DNA of 17,353 nucleotides, taken from assembly GCA_002449575.1 (NCBI GenBank), contig DJXC01000044.1:1-17353 (forward strand), written 5' to 3'. Numbering within the stretch: position 1 is the stretch's first letter; every line of letters begins with the position of its first letter. The position numbers and the translations under genes are program-made. This stretch comes from Ruminococcus sp. UBA7014. Lineage in GTDB: Bacteria > Bacillota > Clostridia > Oscillospirales > Ruminococcaceae. Below the pieces are notes generated by a model that saw only the letters and a program-made list of their open reading frames with translations, made no database searches and was not told the DNA's origin. Shown in pieces: positions 8,202 to 15,534 of this stretch.

Positions 8202-8219
8202 TTTGTAATATGTTACAAA
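8202..8219. promoter_or_regulatory. Perfect palindrome, possible second operator
   Basis: TTTGTAATATGTTACAAA has 7-base arms around a 4-base centre. It lies about 60 bases upstream of the radical SAM operon -35 and outside any gene. It has no T-tract, so it is not a terminator. Function not known. Confidence 0.35.
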
Positions 8220-8275
8220 ATATTGAGCATAATCAATAATTTTAATCTTGTATCATTGTGAAAGATGACAAAAAT

Positions 8276-8304
8276 ATGTCATTCACCGGATTGGTGAATG
8301 ACAT
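8276..8304. terminator. Perfect 12-bp hairpin: terminator that also contains operator copy 2
   Basis: ATGTCATTCACC and GGTGAATGACAT pair perfectly around a 5-base loop. On the minus strand it follows the HD-GYP gene stop by about 35 bases and is followed by ATTTTTG; on the plus strand it is followed by TTGCTTTTTT, so it may stop transcription both ways. The core TTCACC-N5-GGTGAA, and on the minus strand the centre AATCC, match the operator copies at 8144 and 9727, so binding by the same regulator is also possible. Confidence 0.6.
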
Positions 8305-8338
8305 TTGCTTTTTTCTATGGTAAAATGAAACTATACTT

Positions 8339-9667
8339 TTAATCATCATCTGTCTGACGCATGTGATAGTTTTTATCTTTGTCAATTAGTTCCAACATGA
8401 TGCCGGCAAATTTCGGGTCAAACTGTGTACCCATGCCCTTGACAATCTCATTTCTGATAACTTCCTGAGGAAGGCAGTCACGGTAACTTCTTTTGGAACT
8501 CATTGCATCATAAGCATCAGCGACAGCGATAATTCTTGCAATTTCGGGAATTTCCTCACCTTTCAGCCCTTCGGGATAGCCTCTGCCGTCATATCGCTCA
8601 TGATGATATTTCGCACCAATGCTTAAATCAGGAAACTGCTTGATTCTGGAAAGAATCTGATCGCCAATGACAGGATGTGTTTTAATGACTGCAAATTCTT
8701 CATCTGTCAGTCTGCCGTCCTTGTTGATGATTCCGTCAGGAATGCCGATTTTTCCGACATCATGCAGAAGTGCTATCAGATAGATTTCTACACATTCCCT
8801 GTCAGGTTTTCCTGCTAATTCTGCAATTGACTGTGAGTATTCCGCCACTCGTCTGGAGTGTCCGTGCGTATACTTATCTTTGGCATCAATTGCCCATGCC
8901 AATGCCTAGGCGGTCTGTCCAATCATCAGACGCATTTGTTTCTGTTCATTTTTGAGCAGTTCCAATTCACGTTCATGAGCGACTTTTATCATCTGATTCA
9001 TGTCAAGCAGTGCAAAAAGATAAAGCATAACGACTTGTCCGACAAGAGAAATGTTTGTCAATGACACGCCGTATGTGAATATTTGTATAATAGAGGCAGT
9101 CAGCGGTATCAATGTAAATAATAGCAGAGAAATGCGAATGAGTTTGTTTAATCGCCCATAATGCTGTACAATTACAGAAAGCTGTAATATTAAAATCGTC
9201 AGGGGCAGAATATAGCAGATGATAAAACCGCCTGCCCTCTGGTAATGATTTGTTGCATCAAAAGTATAATAAAATCCAGTAAACTGCGAAATGATAACAA
9301 GAATTTCTCCTATGATAACAAGAATTTTTGAATATTGCAGTCTTTTGGGAATAGTTTCCAGCTTTGCTTCATTGGTATACAAATCAATCAGATATAAATT
9401 AAAAGTATAAATAATCACCAAAGTCAGGAAAAATACAAGAAAATTGCTGATGCGCACCATCCAGAAACCAAGAGGGCTTGTATCTCCTCTGTAAATATAA
9501 GCACAGCGGTCAGACAGAAGTAACAGCATTGCACTGAAATCCATAAAAGTCAATGCCTGTTTCCGTTTTGCAGATAACGGCGTGAAAATCGAAAACAGTG
9601 TGATAATTCGACAAATTCCGCTTAGCATCAGCATAATAGAAAGCTGATGTTCTTTCAGAAGTTCCAT
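8339..9667 (-). pseudogene. Membrane-sensor HD-GYP cyclic-di-GMP phosphodiesterase, split by one in-frame TAG
   Basis: The first 253 codons (from ATG at 9667, GGAGG six bases upstream) encode about seven membrane helices with FYYTFDATNHYQRAGG, a pattern of 7TM sensor domains, and a short coiled helix ending KQMRLMIGQTA. Codon 254 is TAG (8908-8906). The same frame continues at once as ALAWAIDAKDKYTHGHS and runs 188 codons to 8339 with all HD-GYP motifs: HSRRVA, HDVGKIGIPD, HPVIGDQIL, HHERYDGRGYPEGL. Family members read ...TAQALA.AIDAKD, so a CAG-to-TAG change is the simplest history. There is no ribosome site for the second half. The intact protein would hydrolyse cyclic-di-GMP in response to a membrane signal. 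It could be a pseudogene, a readthrough gene or a base-calling error. Confidence 0.82.
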
Positions 9668-9698
9668 AATCATCCTCCTTTTGGATTGATATGATTTT

Positions 9699-9727
9699 AT
9701 TGTATCATGGAATCAAAAGAAAGTCAT
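9699..9727 (-). promoter_or_regulatory. Promoter of the HD-GYP gene
   Basis: On the minus strand an extended -10, TGATACAAT (TACAAT at 9704-9699), lies 17 bp from ATGACT at 9727-9722. Its layout relative to the palindrome mirrors that of the radical SAM operon promoter: palindrome abutting the -35, then an extended -10. Confidence 0.6.
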
Positions 9728-9743
9728 TCACCAATCTGGTGAA
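9723..9743. promoter_or_regulatory. Palindromic operator, copy 3
   Basis: TTCACCAATCTGGTGAA at 9727-9743 is identical over 17 bases, and with the preceding GTCA over 21 bases, to copy 1. It lies between the divergent HD-GYP gene and the histidine kinase operon, at the -35 of the former and about 85 bases before the start of the latter. It could control both. Confidence 0.75.
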
Positions 9744-9825
9744 ACTGCCGTTTTTCGTACATCTGCACAAATTACTATTGCTGTTTTCGTCATTTTGCCG
9801 AAATTTGATAGAAAGGAAGATGCCT

Positions 9826-11103
9826 ATGCGTGTTGATTATCTGACAATCGTTTTTACAACTTTGATGATTCTCTCCGGACTGGTTACCTTAATGATTGTC
9901 AATCGGGATGTGAAAATCCCTGCTACAAAATTTTTTGTGACAGGAATTATACTGCTGTTGGTCATTACTGTACTGGATGCCGTCAAAACGAAACAATATA
10001 TTGCTCCGTTCGAGGATGCTCAGGCATATGTGAGAAGTCAGACATTTCTTTCAGCGATAATTTATATCCTGCGTCCGCTTCTGATTATGATACAAGTGCT
10101 TGTGATTCTGGATAAGAAATACAGGCTGTTTTGTATCATTCCGGCATTGATAAATGGTGTGATTTATTCGACAGCATTTACCGGAAGTCACCTTGCATTC
10201 TATCTGGATGAAAACAGATTCTTTTACAGCGGAAAGCTGGGAAATTCTATTTTTATCTCACAGATATTTTATATTATATTGCTCCTGATATTCTCTTTCA
10301 GCCGTTTTCAGAAGAAGAACAGAAAACAAAGTATCATTATTCTGACAATGCTGCTATTAGCAATCATAGACGCAATACTGGAATATAAAAATATTCTGAC
10401 CGGCCTTGCCACTCCGGTGACAGCGTTCTGTATGCTGGAATATTATATCTATCTCTCTGTGATTTATCGGAACGAAATCACCGAGAATGTGACACAGAAA
10501 GAACTTGAAATTACGCAAAAAAATCTTCAGATTCTCCGGAATCAGATTCAGCCGCATTTTATTTATAATACGCTCGGCATTATCCGTTCTCTTGCCAAGT
10601 ATGACAGTAAGGCAGCAGTAAAATGCATTGATAATTTTTCCAAATACCTGAAAGCACATATCAGCACGATTCAGAATAATGATTTGATTCCTTTTGAAGA
10701 GGAACTGAAAAATGTCAGAATTTACCTGTCATTAGTGCAGATTGACTATACTGACAAAATAGAAATCCATTATGACCTGAAAGTGACAGATTTCTTTCTT
10801 CCTCCGCTTTCCCTTGAGCCAATTATCGAAAATGCTGTCAATCATGGGATTAGCCGTGAAGGCGGTATTCTCACCATTCGGACATACGAAGAAAATGACA
10901 GAATCATGATTTCTGTTTTTGATAACGGCACAGCCGGCAATGAAAAAGAACCCTATACGCCTTTTCATAATGGAATCGGTCTGGATAATACCAGAAAACG
11001 TCTTGAACTGCAATGCAATGGAACATTGGAATTAACTATTTCTGACAGTGGTGCAGTTGCGAATATCAGCCTGCCGAAAACGCAGGAATCGGAGGGAGAT
11101 TAA
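9826..11103 (+). CDS. LytS-type membrane sensor histidine kinase
   Basis: A 425-residue kinase. Residues 1-215 hold about six to seven membrane helices with LAFYLDENRFFYSGKLGN, similar in layout to the sensor of the neighbouring HD-GYP protein. A coiled linker (NVTQKELEITQKNLQIL) leads to a His_kinase (LytS family) core: NQIQPHFIYNTLG with His244 as phospho-acceptor, N-box PIIENAVNHG (Asn336), FDNG at 365-368 and GIGLDNTRKRL at 383-393. The start is the ATG at 9826, eight bases from AAAGGA; the ATG at 9820 is too close and an in-frame codon at 9691 would place the promoter region inside the gene. The regulator gene begins one base after its stop. It should phosphorylate that regulator. Confidence 0.88.
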   Translation: MRVDYLTIVFTTLMILSGLVTLMIVNRDVKIPATKFFVTGIILLLVITVLDAVKTKQYIAPFEDAQAYVRSQTFLSAIIYILRPLLIMIQVLVILDKKYRLFCIIPALINGVIYSTAFTGSHLAFYLDENRFFYSGKLGNSIFISQIFYIILLLIFSFSRFQKKNRKQSIIILTMLLLAIIDAILEYKNILTGLATPVTAFCMLEYYIYLSVIYRNEITENVTQKELEITQKNLQILRNQIQPHFIYNTLGIIRSLAKYDSKAAVKCIDNFSKYLKAHISTIQNNDLIPFEEELKNVRIYLSLVQIDYTDKIEIHYDLKVTDFFLPPLSLEPIIENAVNHGISREGGILTIRTYEENDRIMISVFDNGTAGNEKEPYTPFHNGIGLDNTRKRLELQCNGTLELTISDSGAVANISLPKTQESEGD

Positions 11104-11104
11104 C

Positions 11105-11695
11105 ATGAAAATTCTGATTGTCGATGACCATCAGTTTATTGTCAATGACCTGATGGACGAAATCCAAAACCTTTTACCAGATGCAGTCTGTATCGGTACA
11201 GTCAAGGCACAGGAAGTCATGAATTTAATGAAAGAATATCAGTTTGATATTATTTTCATGGATATCGAAATGCCCGGTACAAACGGCATCAGCCTTGCCA
11301 GAAAGATACTTGCCCAGAAGCCAAAAACAAATATTATTTATGTAACCGGATATGGCAAATATGCACTGGAAAGTTACAGCACCTATGCAAGTGCTTTTCT
11401 GGAAAAGCCTATTTCAACGGAAATGATAGAAGATGCCCTTGCACATCTCCGCTTTCCTGTTTCTAATATTACAGATGAAATGCTGGAAAATGAATTTGCA
11501 GGAAAAGCAATCATTGGCAAGAAAATTCAGAAATACCGTGAAAAAAGAGGAATGTCCCGAAAAGATTTCGCAGAAGCAATGGATGTTGCCAGTCAAACAG
11601 TCTATCGTTGGGAAAACGGAGAACGAGTTCCTGATGTTGTGACATTTATGAAAATCGCCAGAGTGTTGGGAATCAATACAGATAATCTGATATAA
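11105..11695 (+). CDS. Response regulator with REC and XRE-type helix-turn-helix domains
   Basis: A 196-residue protein. Residues 1-115 form a receiver domain: Asp7/Asp8, phospho-acceptor Asp53 in FMDIEMPG, Thr81 in YVTGYG, Lys101 in LEKPIS. Residues 137-196 form a Cro/CI-type HTH: IGKKIQKYREKRGMSRKDFAEAMDVASQTVYRWENGERVP. LytS-type kinases usually partner LytTR or AraC-type regulators; a receiver fused to an XRE domain is uncommon. GGAGGGAG seven bases upstream lies inside the end of the kinase gene, so the two are translationally coupled. As an XRE dimer it is the best candidate to bind the TTCACC-N5-GGTGAA sites, including the one upstream of its own operon. Confidence 0.88.
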   Translation: MKILIVDDHQFIVNDLMDEIQNLLPDAVCIGTVKAQEVMNLMKEYQFDIIFMDIEMPGTNGISLARKILAQKPKTNIIYVTGYGKYALESYSTYASAFLEKPISTEMIEDALAHLRFPVSNITDEMLENEFAGKAIIGKKIQKYREKRGMSRKDFAEAMDVASQTVYRWENGERVPDVVTFMKIARVLGINTDNLI

Positions 11696-12091
11696 TCAGA
11701 AGAAAATCCAAGATGGTAAATTTTGAAAGATACTTGTTTCTATCGATACTGATTGTTATTGGAGAAAACATCCGCTGTCATATCAACTTACTTATATGTA
11801 ACTTTCCGGATAAATTAAAATAAACAAATCTTTCTTTGAAAATCAAAAGACGTTCATTAGAAAGATTTTTAAGCTGTACTGCTCTGAAATGACGGAGCAG
11901 TACAGCTTTTTTCTGCCATAGAAATTCAGTTTATGATAAATCATTTGTTTGTAATTTAACAAAATGCAGATTTGTTCATAAAAAATTTACAAAGTCAACT
12001 TTCCTTATTTTAACCCCTGATTTGTCTTAGTATATTTAGAAGGGGCAATCAGGCTCATTCTTGAAACTGAATACAGAGGGGAGGGAAAACT
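11696..12091. other. Intergenic stretch between the signalling block and the element-like block
   Basis: About 400 A+T-rich bases with no convincing gene. It holds an imperfectly placed hairpin (AAATCTTTCT at 11826-11835 with AGAAAGATTT at 11859-11868), then the strong terminator at 11871-11912. After that there is A+T-rich sequence without a clear att site or a convincing promoter. The leader of the sigma-like gene begins near its end. Confidence 0.6.
11871..11912 (+). terminator. Strong Rho-independent terminator of the kinase/regulator operon
   Basis: AAGCTGTACTGCTC (11871-11884) pairs perfectly with GAGCAGTACAGCTT (11895-11908) around a 10-base loop, followed by a run of six T from 11907. 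It lies about 175 bases after the regulator stop. On the opposite strand it is followed by AAAAATC, so it is chiefly a plus-strand terminator. Confidence 0.9.
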
Positions 12092-12105
12092 GTGCTGACT
12101 CCCCT
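12077..12105 (+). promoter_or_regulatory. Hairpin covering the ribosome site and GTG start of the sigma-like gene
   Basis: AGGGGAG (12077-12083), which is the ribosome-binding site, can pair with CTCCCCT (12099-12105) just inside the gene, leaving the GTG start in the loop. This could damp translation. The evidence is only base complementarity. Confidence 0.4.
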
Positions 12106-12526
12106 ACAGTATAAAGAAAAAGAACTTGCTGCTTTTGATAGTTTTGTAAAGTCAGTAATAAGAAATGCCGGAAGAAATATTGTCCATGCAGAAAAAAGAG
12201 AAAGCAGCTATATACTGATTGATTCTGATACGGTCGGACACGCACTTGATACATACAGTATTGAAGAAAACAATTTCTCAAAATATATTATTACTGACAG
12301 AAATGGATACTCCTACGATTTAACAGACAAATCCTTGTATGATGCGATACTTCTGCTGACAGAAGGGCAGAAAGAAGTTCTGATTATGGAATTCTGGTAT
12401 GGAATGAAACTCAATGAAATTGCAAAAGAATTAAAGATAACCAGACGTGCTGTATCTTCAAGAAAGAAAAATGCTTTTGATAATATCAGGAAAAATTACC
12501 AAGGAGATTACAATGGAAAAAATTGA
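12092..12526 (+). CDS. Small sigma-70 family protein (region 4), conjugative-element type
   Basis: A 144-residue protein. Residues 90-138 form a sigma-70 region 4-type helix-turn-helix: LLTEGQKEVLIMEFWYGMKLNEIAKELKITRRAVSSRKKNAF. The N-terminal 85 residues have no clear sigma region 2, so it is more like the short sigma-like regulators of Tn916-type elements (Orf7-like) than a full sigma factor. The start is GTG at 12092 with GGGGAGGG about seven bases upstream; that ribosome site is part of a possible hairpin. It overlaps the next gene by 14 bases. It probably controls element genes. Exact family placement is by resemblance only. Confidence 0.7.
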   Translation: MLTPLQYKEKELAAFDSFVKSVIRNAGRNIVHAEKRESSYILIDSDTVGHALDTYSIEENNFSKYIITDRNGYSYDLTDKSLYDAILLLTEGQKEVLIMEFWYGMKLNEIAKELKITRRAVSSRKKNAFDNIRKNYQGDYNGKN

Positions 12527-12743
12527 TATTGAAACTGAGCGCCTTGCTGTTAAAGGCAATAAAGAAGCCCAGTTGAGAGTATTTCGGTATTATGATAGTT
12601 ACATCAACAAATTTGCCACCATCACAAAAGTGATGCCAAATGGTAAAGTATGCAGCTACATAGACGAAGACCGGAAAGCTGAAATTCAATATATTCTGCT
12701 TGAGTCACTGAAAAATTTCAGAGGAATCAAGCAAGAAAGCTGA
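12513..12743 (+). CDS. Small helix-turn-helix protein, Tn916 Orf8-like
   Basis: A 76-residue protein: ETERLAVKGNKEAQLRVFRYYDSYINKFA near the start, then EDRKAEIQYILLESLKNF. This pattern (a short helical repeat then Y..YI..F) resembles the small HTH proteins that follow the sigma-like gene in Tn916-type conjugative elements, corresponding to a sigma region 2-like fragment. AAGGAG lies about six bases before ATG 12513. It overlaps the preceding gene by 14 bases and ends 10 bases before the next start, so it is part of one operon. Together the two proteins may act as a split sigma factor; that is inference. Confidence 0.65.
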   Translation: MEKIDIETERLAVKGNKEAQLRVFRYYDSYINKFATITKVMPNGKVCSYIDEDRKAEIQYILLESLKNFRGIKQES

Positions 12744-12753
12744 GGTGAACAGG

Positions 12754-13125
12754 ATGAAACATGAAATCATGAAACAGAAATGTCTGGAAGTTAGTCTGCT
12801 GATGGCAGTCATATCGGGTGCTGAGAATATGCCTGATGAGTGTGGTAAAACCATCCGCAAAGGAGCTGAACTGCTCAGAAAAACGGCATGGCTCTGCAAT
12901 GACTTATCTGCTGAAACGGCAGAACCTATCAGTGACAGAACAAGACAACTGAAACACAGATTTCCAGAGCATAGTTGTCTCGAAGTCAGTCAGAAAATTA
13001 TGTCTATGGCAGACGATATTCCGGAAGGTTACATCGGAACTATCATGGAGGGAGCAGAAATGCTCAGGGACATGGCGGTATATTGTGCTGATTTATGCCG
13101 AAAATACGATACTGAAACAGCTTAA
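12754..13125 (+). CDS. Hypothetical protein with an internal duplication
   Basis: A 123-residue protein I do not recognise. Two copies of a roughly 40-residue unit are visible: CLEVSLLMAVISGAENMP...KGAELLRKTAWLCNDL at residues 9-50 and CLEVSQKIMSMADDIP...EGAEMLRDMAVYCADL at about 75-115. A third, more distant copy is in the next gene. The unit is helical with a conserved Cys at both ends and a GAE-LR core. GAGGTG lies six bases before ATG 12754; the in-frame GTG at 12745 is part of that ribosome site. No membrane helix or known motif. Likely element cargo or a regulator. Confidence 0.6.
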   Translation: MKHEIMKQKCLEVSLLMAVISGAENMPDECGKTIRKGAELLRKTAWLCNDLSAETAEPISDRTRQLKHRFPEHSCLEVSQKIMSMADDIPEGYIGTIMEGAEMLRDMAVYCADLCRKYDTETA

Positions 13126-13141
13126 ATGGAGGTAAATTCCA

Positions 13142-13324
13142 ATGAAGAAAATGATACAGCCCAATGAAGACAAGCTCACAATTGCCAGAGAAATGAAAGC
13201 CAGAGCAGACAGCGGAGCAGTGGATGTAGAAACGGCTGAACTGCTCCGTATAGGAGCAAAAATGCTCAAAGAAATGACATTCTTCTGTGCAATCCGCAGC
13301 AATCTGAAAAAACTGAAAATTTGA
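13142..13324 (+). CDS. Small hypothetical protein, one copy of the same repeat unit
   Basis: A 60-residue protein. LTIAREMKARADSGAVDV...RIGAKMLKEMTFFCAIR aligns with the two units of the preceding protein (A.....P/V....GA.-L+-M...C). GGAGG lies about nine bases before ATG 13142, and the gene starts 16 bases after the previous stop and ends 13 bases before the SNF2 gene. It may be a split-off unit of the same family. Function unknown. Confidence 0.55.
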   Translation: MKKMIQPNEDKLTIAREMKARADSGAVDVETAELLRIGAKMLKEMTFFCAIRSNLKKLKI

Positions 13325-13337
13325 AGGGGAAAAGAAC

Positions 13338-14039
13338 ATGAACAAGAACGCAGAATCGTTCTGTATGCCAATCCGTGCAGAACCATATCAACATCAGCAG
13401 AAAGCCTTCGATTTCGCTTGTCAGAAATTCGGCTTGTTTGATAACCAGAAGCAAAGTGACGGAGTAGCGTTTCTTATGGATATGGGGACAGGAAAAACTA
13501 TCACAACAATTGCCGTTGCCGGAATTCTGTACCAGATGGACAAGATTGAAACTGTCCTGATTATCGCTCCTCTAAGTATTCTTCCGGTCTGGGAAAAGGA
13601 GTTTGAAAAATTTGCTGATTTTCCTTATGAGATGCACGTTCTGACCGGAACAATGGCACAGAAAAAACAGCAGACGATATTCAGACAGACGGGCAAGCTG
13701 AAAATTATTGTTGTCAATTACGAAACTGTCTGGAGAATGGAGCAGGAGCTGACAGCATTTCATGCCAATCTTATCATTGCTGATGAAGGACATAAGATTA
13801 AAGAAAACCGCTCCAAACAGTCAAAAGCAGTTCAACACCTTGGCGATAAAGCAGAATACAAACTTCTGCTGACAGGTACAGTCATCACCAAGCTCCGAAA
13901 GTTTACGGAATTTGTGCAAAGCACAGCAATTCTATGCTTTCAGACAATCCGCACAGCGGATTCTATGAAGCGGAAACTTCACGGACGCTGGATACTTCCA
14001 ATCAGTCACCCTGCAAAAATCAGGGCGGTATGGTTGTGA
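13338..14039 (+). pseudogene. SNF2-type helicase, truncated after motif III and continued out of frame
   Basis: Residues 1-183 form the first half of an SNF2/DEAD-like helicase: EPYQHQQKAFDFA (Q-type motif), LMDMGTGKTITTIA (Walker A, 49-54), VLIIAPLSILPVWEKEFEKF (Ia), VVNYETVW (Ib), LIIADEGHKIKE (Walker B DEGH, 149-152), KLLLTGTVIT (III). After about base 13889 the frame stops looking like a helicase and encodes KLRKFTEFVQ..., which is the wrong-frame reading of a methyltransferase fragment, until a stop at 14039. The whole second RecA-like domain is missing, so activity is not expected. AAGGGGAAAAG precedes ATG 13338. A deletion or recombination joined it to the next gene. Confidence 0.82.
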
Positions 14040-14677
14040 TTGAGGGCAACGGCTCAAGACCGTCACATCAGGGAAACGGCTATAAAGAGAGCGAAATCAT
14101 GTACACGCTCAATACCGTGGAAGTTCCTGCTGTGGCAATGGCGGATACAGCCTATGCTATTTCGAGGGACAATCATTTTTCTGTTTCGGAAGATGTCGCA
14201 GGGACTGCCGTTGCAAGAGGTCCTGCAACAGTCGCTCATCCAAATGGAGACCATTATTCCACAAGCAAAAATTCCCATCACACAGTCGCTTCACACGAAA
14301 AAGCGAATACGCTCGTTGCATCGGATTGGAAAGACCCGCCTGTCGTGAATGATGCTCCCAACAATGAGCCGACATACATTGTCCGCAGACTGACACCAAC
14401 GGAATGTGCCAGACTGCAAGGTCTGCCTGACTGGTGGTGCAAAAATCTGGACAATCCAAATCCAACGGATGAGGAAATTCAGTTCTGGACAAATGTCTGG
14501 AACGAATGGAACAGCATCAATCATAAAAAGCCGAAAACGGAAAAGCAAATCAAAAAGTGGCTTGCAAATCCATATTCTGACAGTGCCGAGTACAAATTGT
14601 ACGGCAATGCGATATGCGTGAACTGCGGATATTTCGTGCTTGCAGGAATCGCTTATTATTCAGATACACAAAAGTGA
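13886..14677 (+). pseudogene. C-terminal fragment of a C5-cytosine DNA methyltransferase
   Basis: In the frame of bases 13934-14677, extended upstream to about 13890 (APKVYGICAKHSNSML), the sequence encodes the end of a phage- or element-type Dcm methyltransferase. It has the low-complexity target region (SDNPHSGFYEAETSRTLDT, GNGSRPSHQGNGYKESE) and motifs IX and X (YIVRRLTPTECARLQGLPDWW and LYGNAICVNCGYFVLAGI). Motifs I (SAM site), IV (PCQ), VI and VIII are absent, so it cannot methylate alone. It is joined out of frame to the helicase fragment. An ATG at 13934 exists but has no ribosome site. Probably a non-functional remnant. Confidence 0.82.
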
Positions 14678-14808
14678 ACGCATTCTATGCCCATTCTGAA
14701 ATCATAAAAATTTCCCTATTCAGCGTGATTTCTGATTTTTCAGATACACATCATCTGAACTGTAGAATTTTCACATGATTTTTAGCGATATTTCTACATT
14801 TCTGACAC

Positions 14809-14837
14809 TTGCAATTCTGTGAAAACTGAGGTAATAT
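14809..14837 (+). promoter_or_regulatory. Promoter of the 'virulence-related' gene
   Basis: TTGCAA (14809-14814), 17 bp, TAATAT (14832-14837). The bases around the -10 (GAAAACTGAGG then TAATATGTGACTACC) are nearly the same as at 15899-15924. After it, TGTGAC (14837-14842) can pair with GTCACA (14861-14866), enclosing the AAAGGAGG ribosome site. Confidence 0.65.
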
Positions 14838-14868
14838 GTGACTACCAAAACAAAAAGGAGGTCACAAT

Positions 14869-15534
14869 ATGGAAATCAGATACCTGATTCAGAAAGAACA
14901 GCGGAAAGCAATGGCACAGACTATCGCAGAGCTGACCGGAACTCCGGCAGAGTACCTTGCCGCACCGACATTTGCCTACCAGATTGGTGCATTCCGTCTG
15001 GACAAGGATGCCGTTCTTTCTTTTGACGACAGCATGGATGAAAATTTCACGGACACGGTTCTCAGCGGACTGGAGAAGGCGGGCTATCCTGCGGAAGAAG
15101 CTCCGGAACTGCTGACAGTTTCCATGCCAAAAAGTTTCTTTGACAGCACAGCACTCGAAAACCTGAAACGCATTGCGGCAAATAAGGAACGCCTGCTGAA
15201 ACACGCCTTTGAAACGGATTCACTCGAAATCACCGAAACAGATGAAACTATTGAGTTTCCGTGGTTCACTCTGCACGATGATTCTGACAGTGACATTTAC
15301 TGCACGTTCATTGAGAAACTGTGCGATTTCGCAAAGAATCAGAAGCGTGTCAATAACAAGCCGGATACCAGCGACAATGAAAAATATGCTTTTCGGTGCT
15401 TTCTGCTCCGACTGGGCATGATTGGCAGTGAGTACAAATCCGCCAGAAAAGTCCTGCTCCGCAATCTGACCGGAAGCAGTGCATTCCGCCACGGCAAGCC
15501 GAAAGGAGAACCCGACTATGAATTTTCCGAATAA
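14869..15534 (+). CDS. 'Virulence-related' family protein of clostridial conjugative elements
   Basis: A 221-residue protein. The first 65 residues (AQTIAELTGTPAEYLAAPTFAYQIGAFRLDKDAVLSFDD) and the middle LTVSMPKSFFDSTALENLKRIAANKERLLKHAF...FPWF resemble proteins annotated as virulence-related in Clostridiales mobile elements, though no mechanism is known to me. The C-terminal 40 residues (KYAFRCFLLRLGMIGSEYKSARKV...GSSAFRHG) are clearly related to the end of the amidoligase encoded at 15971. AAAGGAGG lies eight bases before ATG 14869. Soluble, acidic, no signal peptide. It has its own promoter and overlaps the DUF4314 gene by 17 bases. Confidence 0.7.
   Translation: MEIRYLIQKEQRKAMAQTIAELTGTPAEYLAAPTFAYQIGAFRLDKDAVLSFDDSMDENFTDTVLSGLEKAGYPAEEAPELLTVSMPKSFFDSTALENLKRIAANKERLLKHAFETDSLEITETDETIEFPWFTLHDDSDSDIYCTFIEKLCDFAKNQKRVNNKPDTSDNEKYAFRCFLLRLGMIGSEYKSARKVLLRNLTGSSAFRHGKPKGEPDYEFSE

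Noticed and set aside
12036..12281. Minus-strand open frame over the start of the sigma-like gene
   Set aside because: Antisense to a gene with clear HTH motif and ribosome site; the translation has no family features.
13934..14677. The methyltransferase fragment as a functional gene
   Set aside because: It lacks the SAM-binding and catalytic PCQ motifs and has no ribosome site before its first ATG.
14659..14750. Direct repeat TTCAGATACACA at 14659 and 14739 as an attachment site
   Set aside because: Only 12 bases, no integrase or mobile end nearby, 80 bases apart; probably chance or a small duplication.
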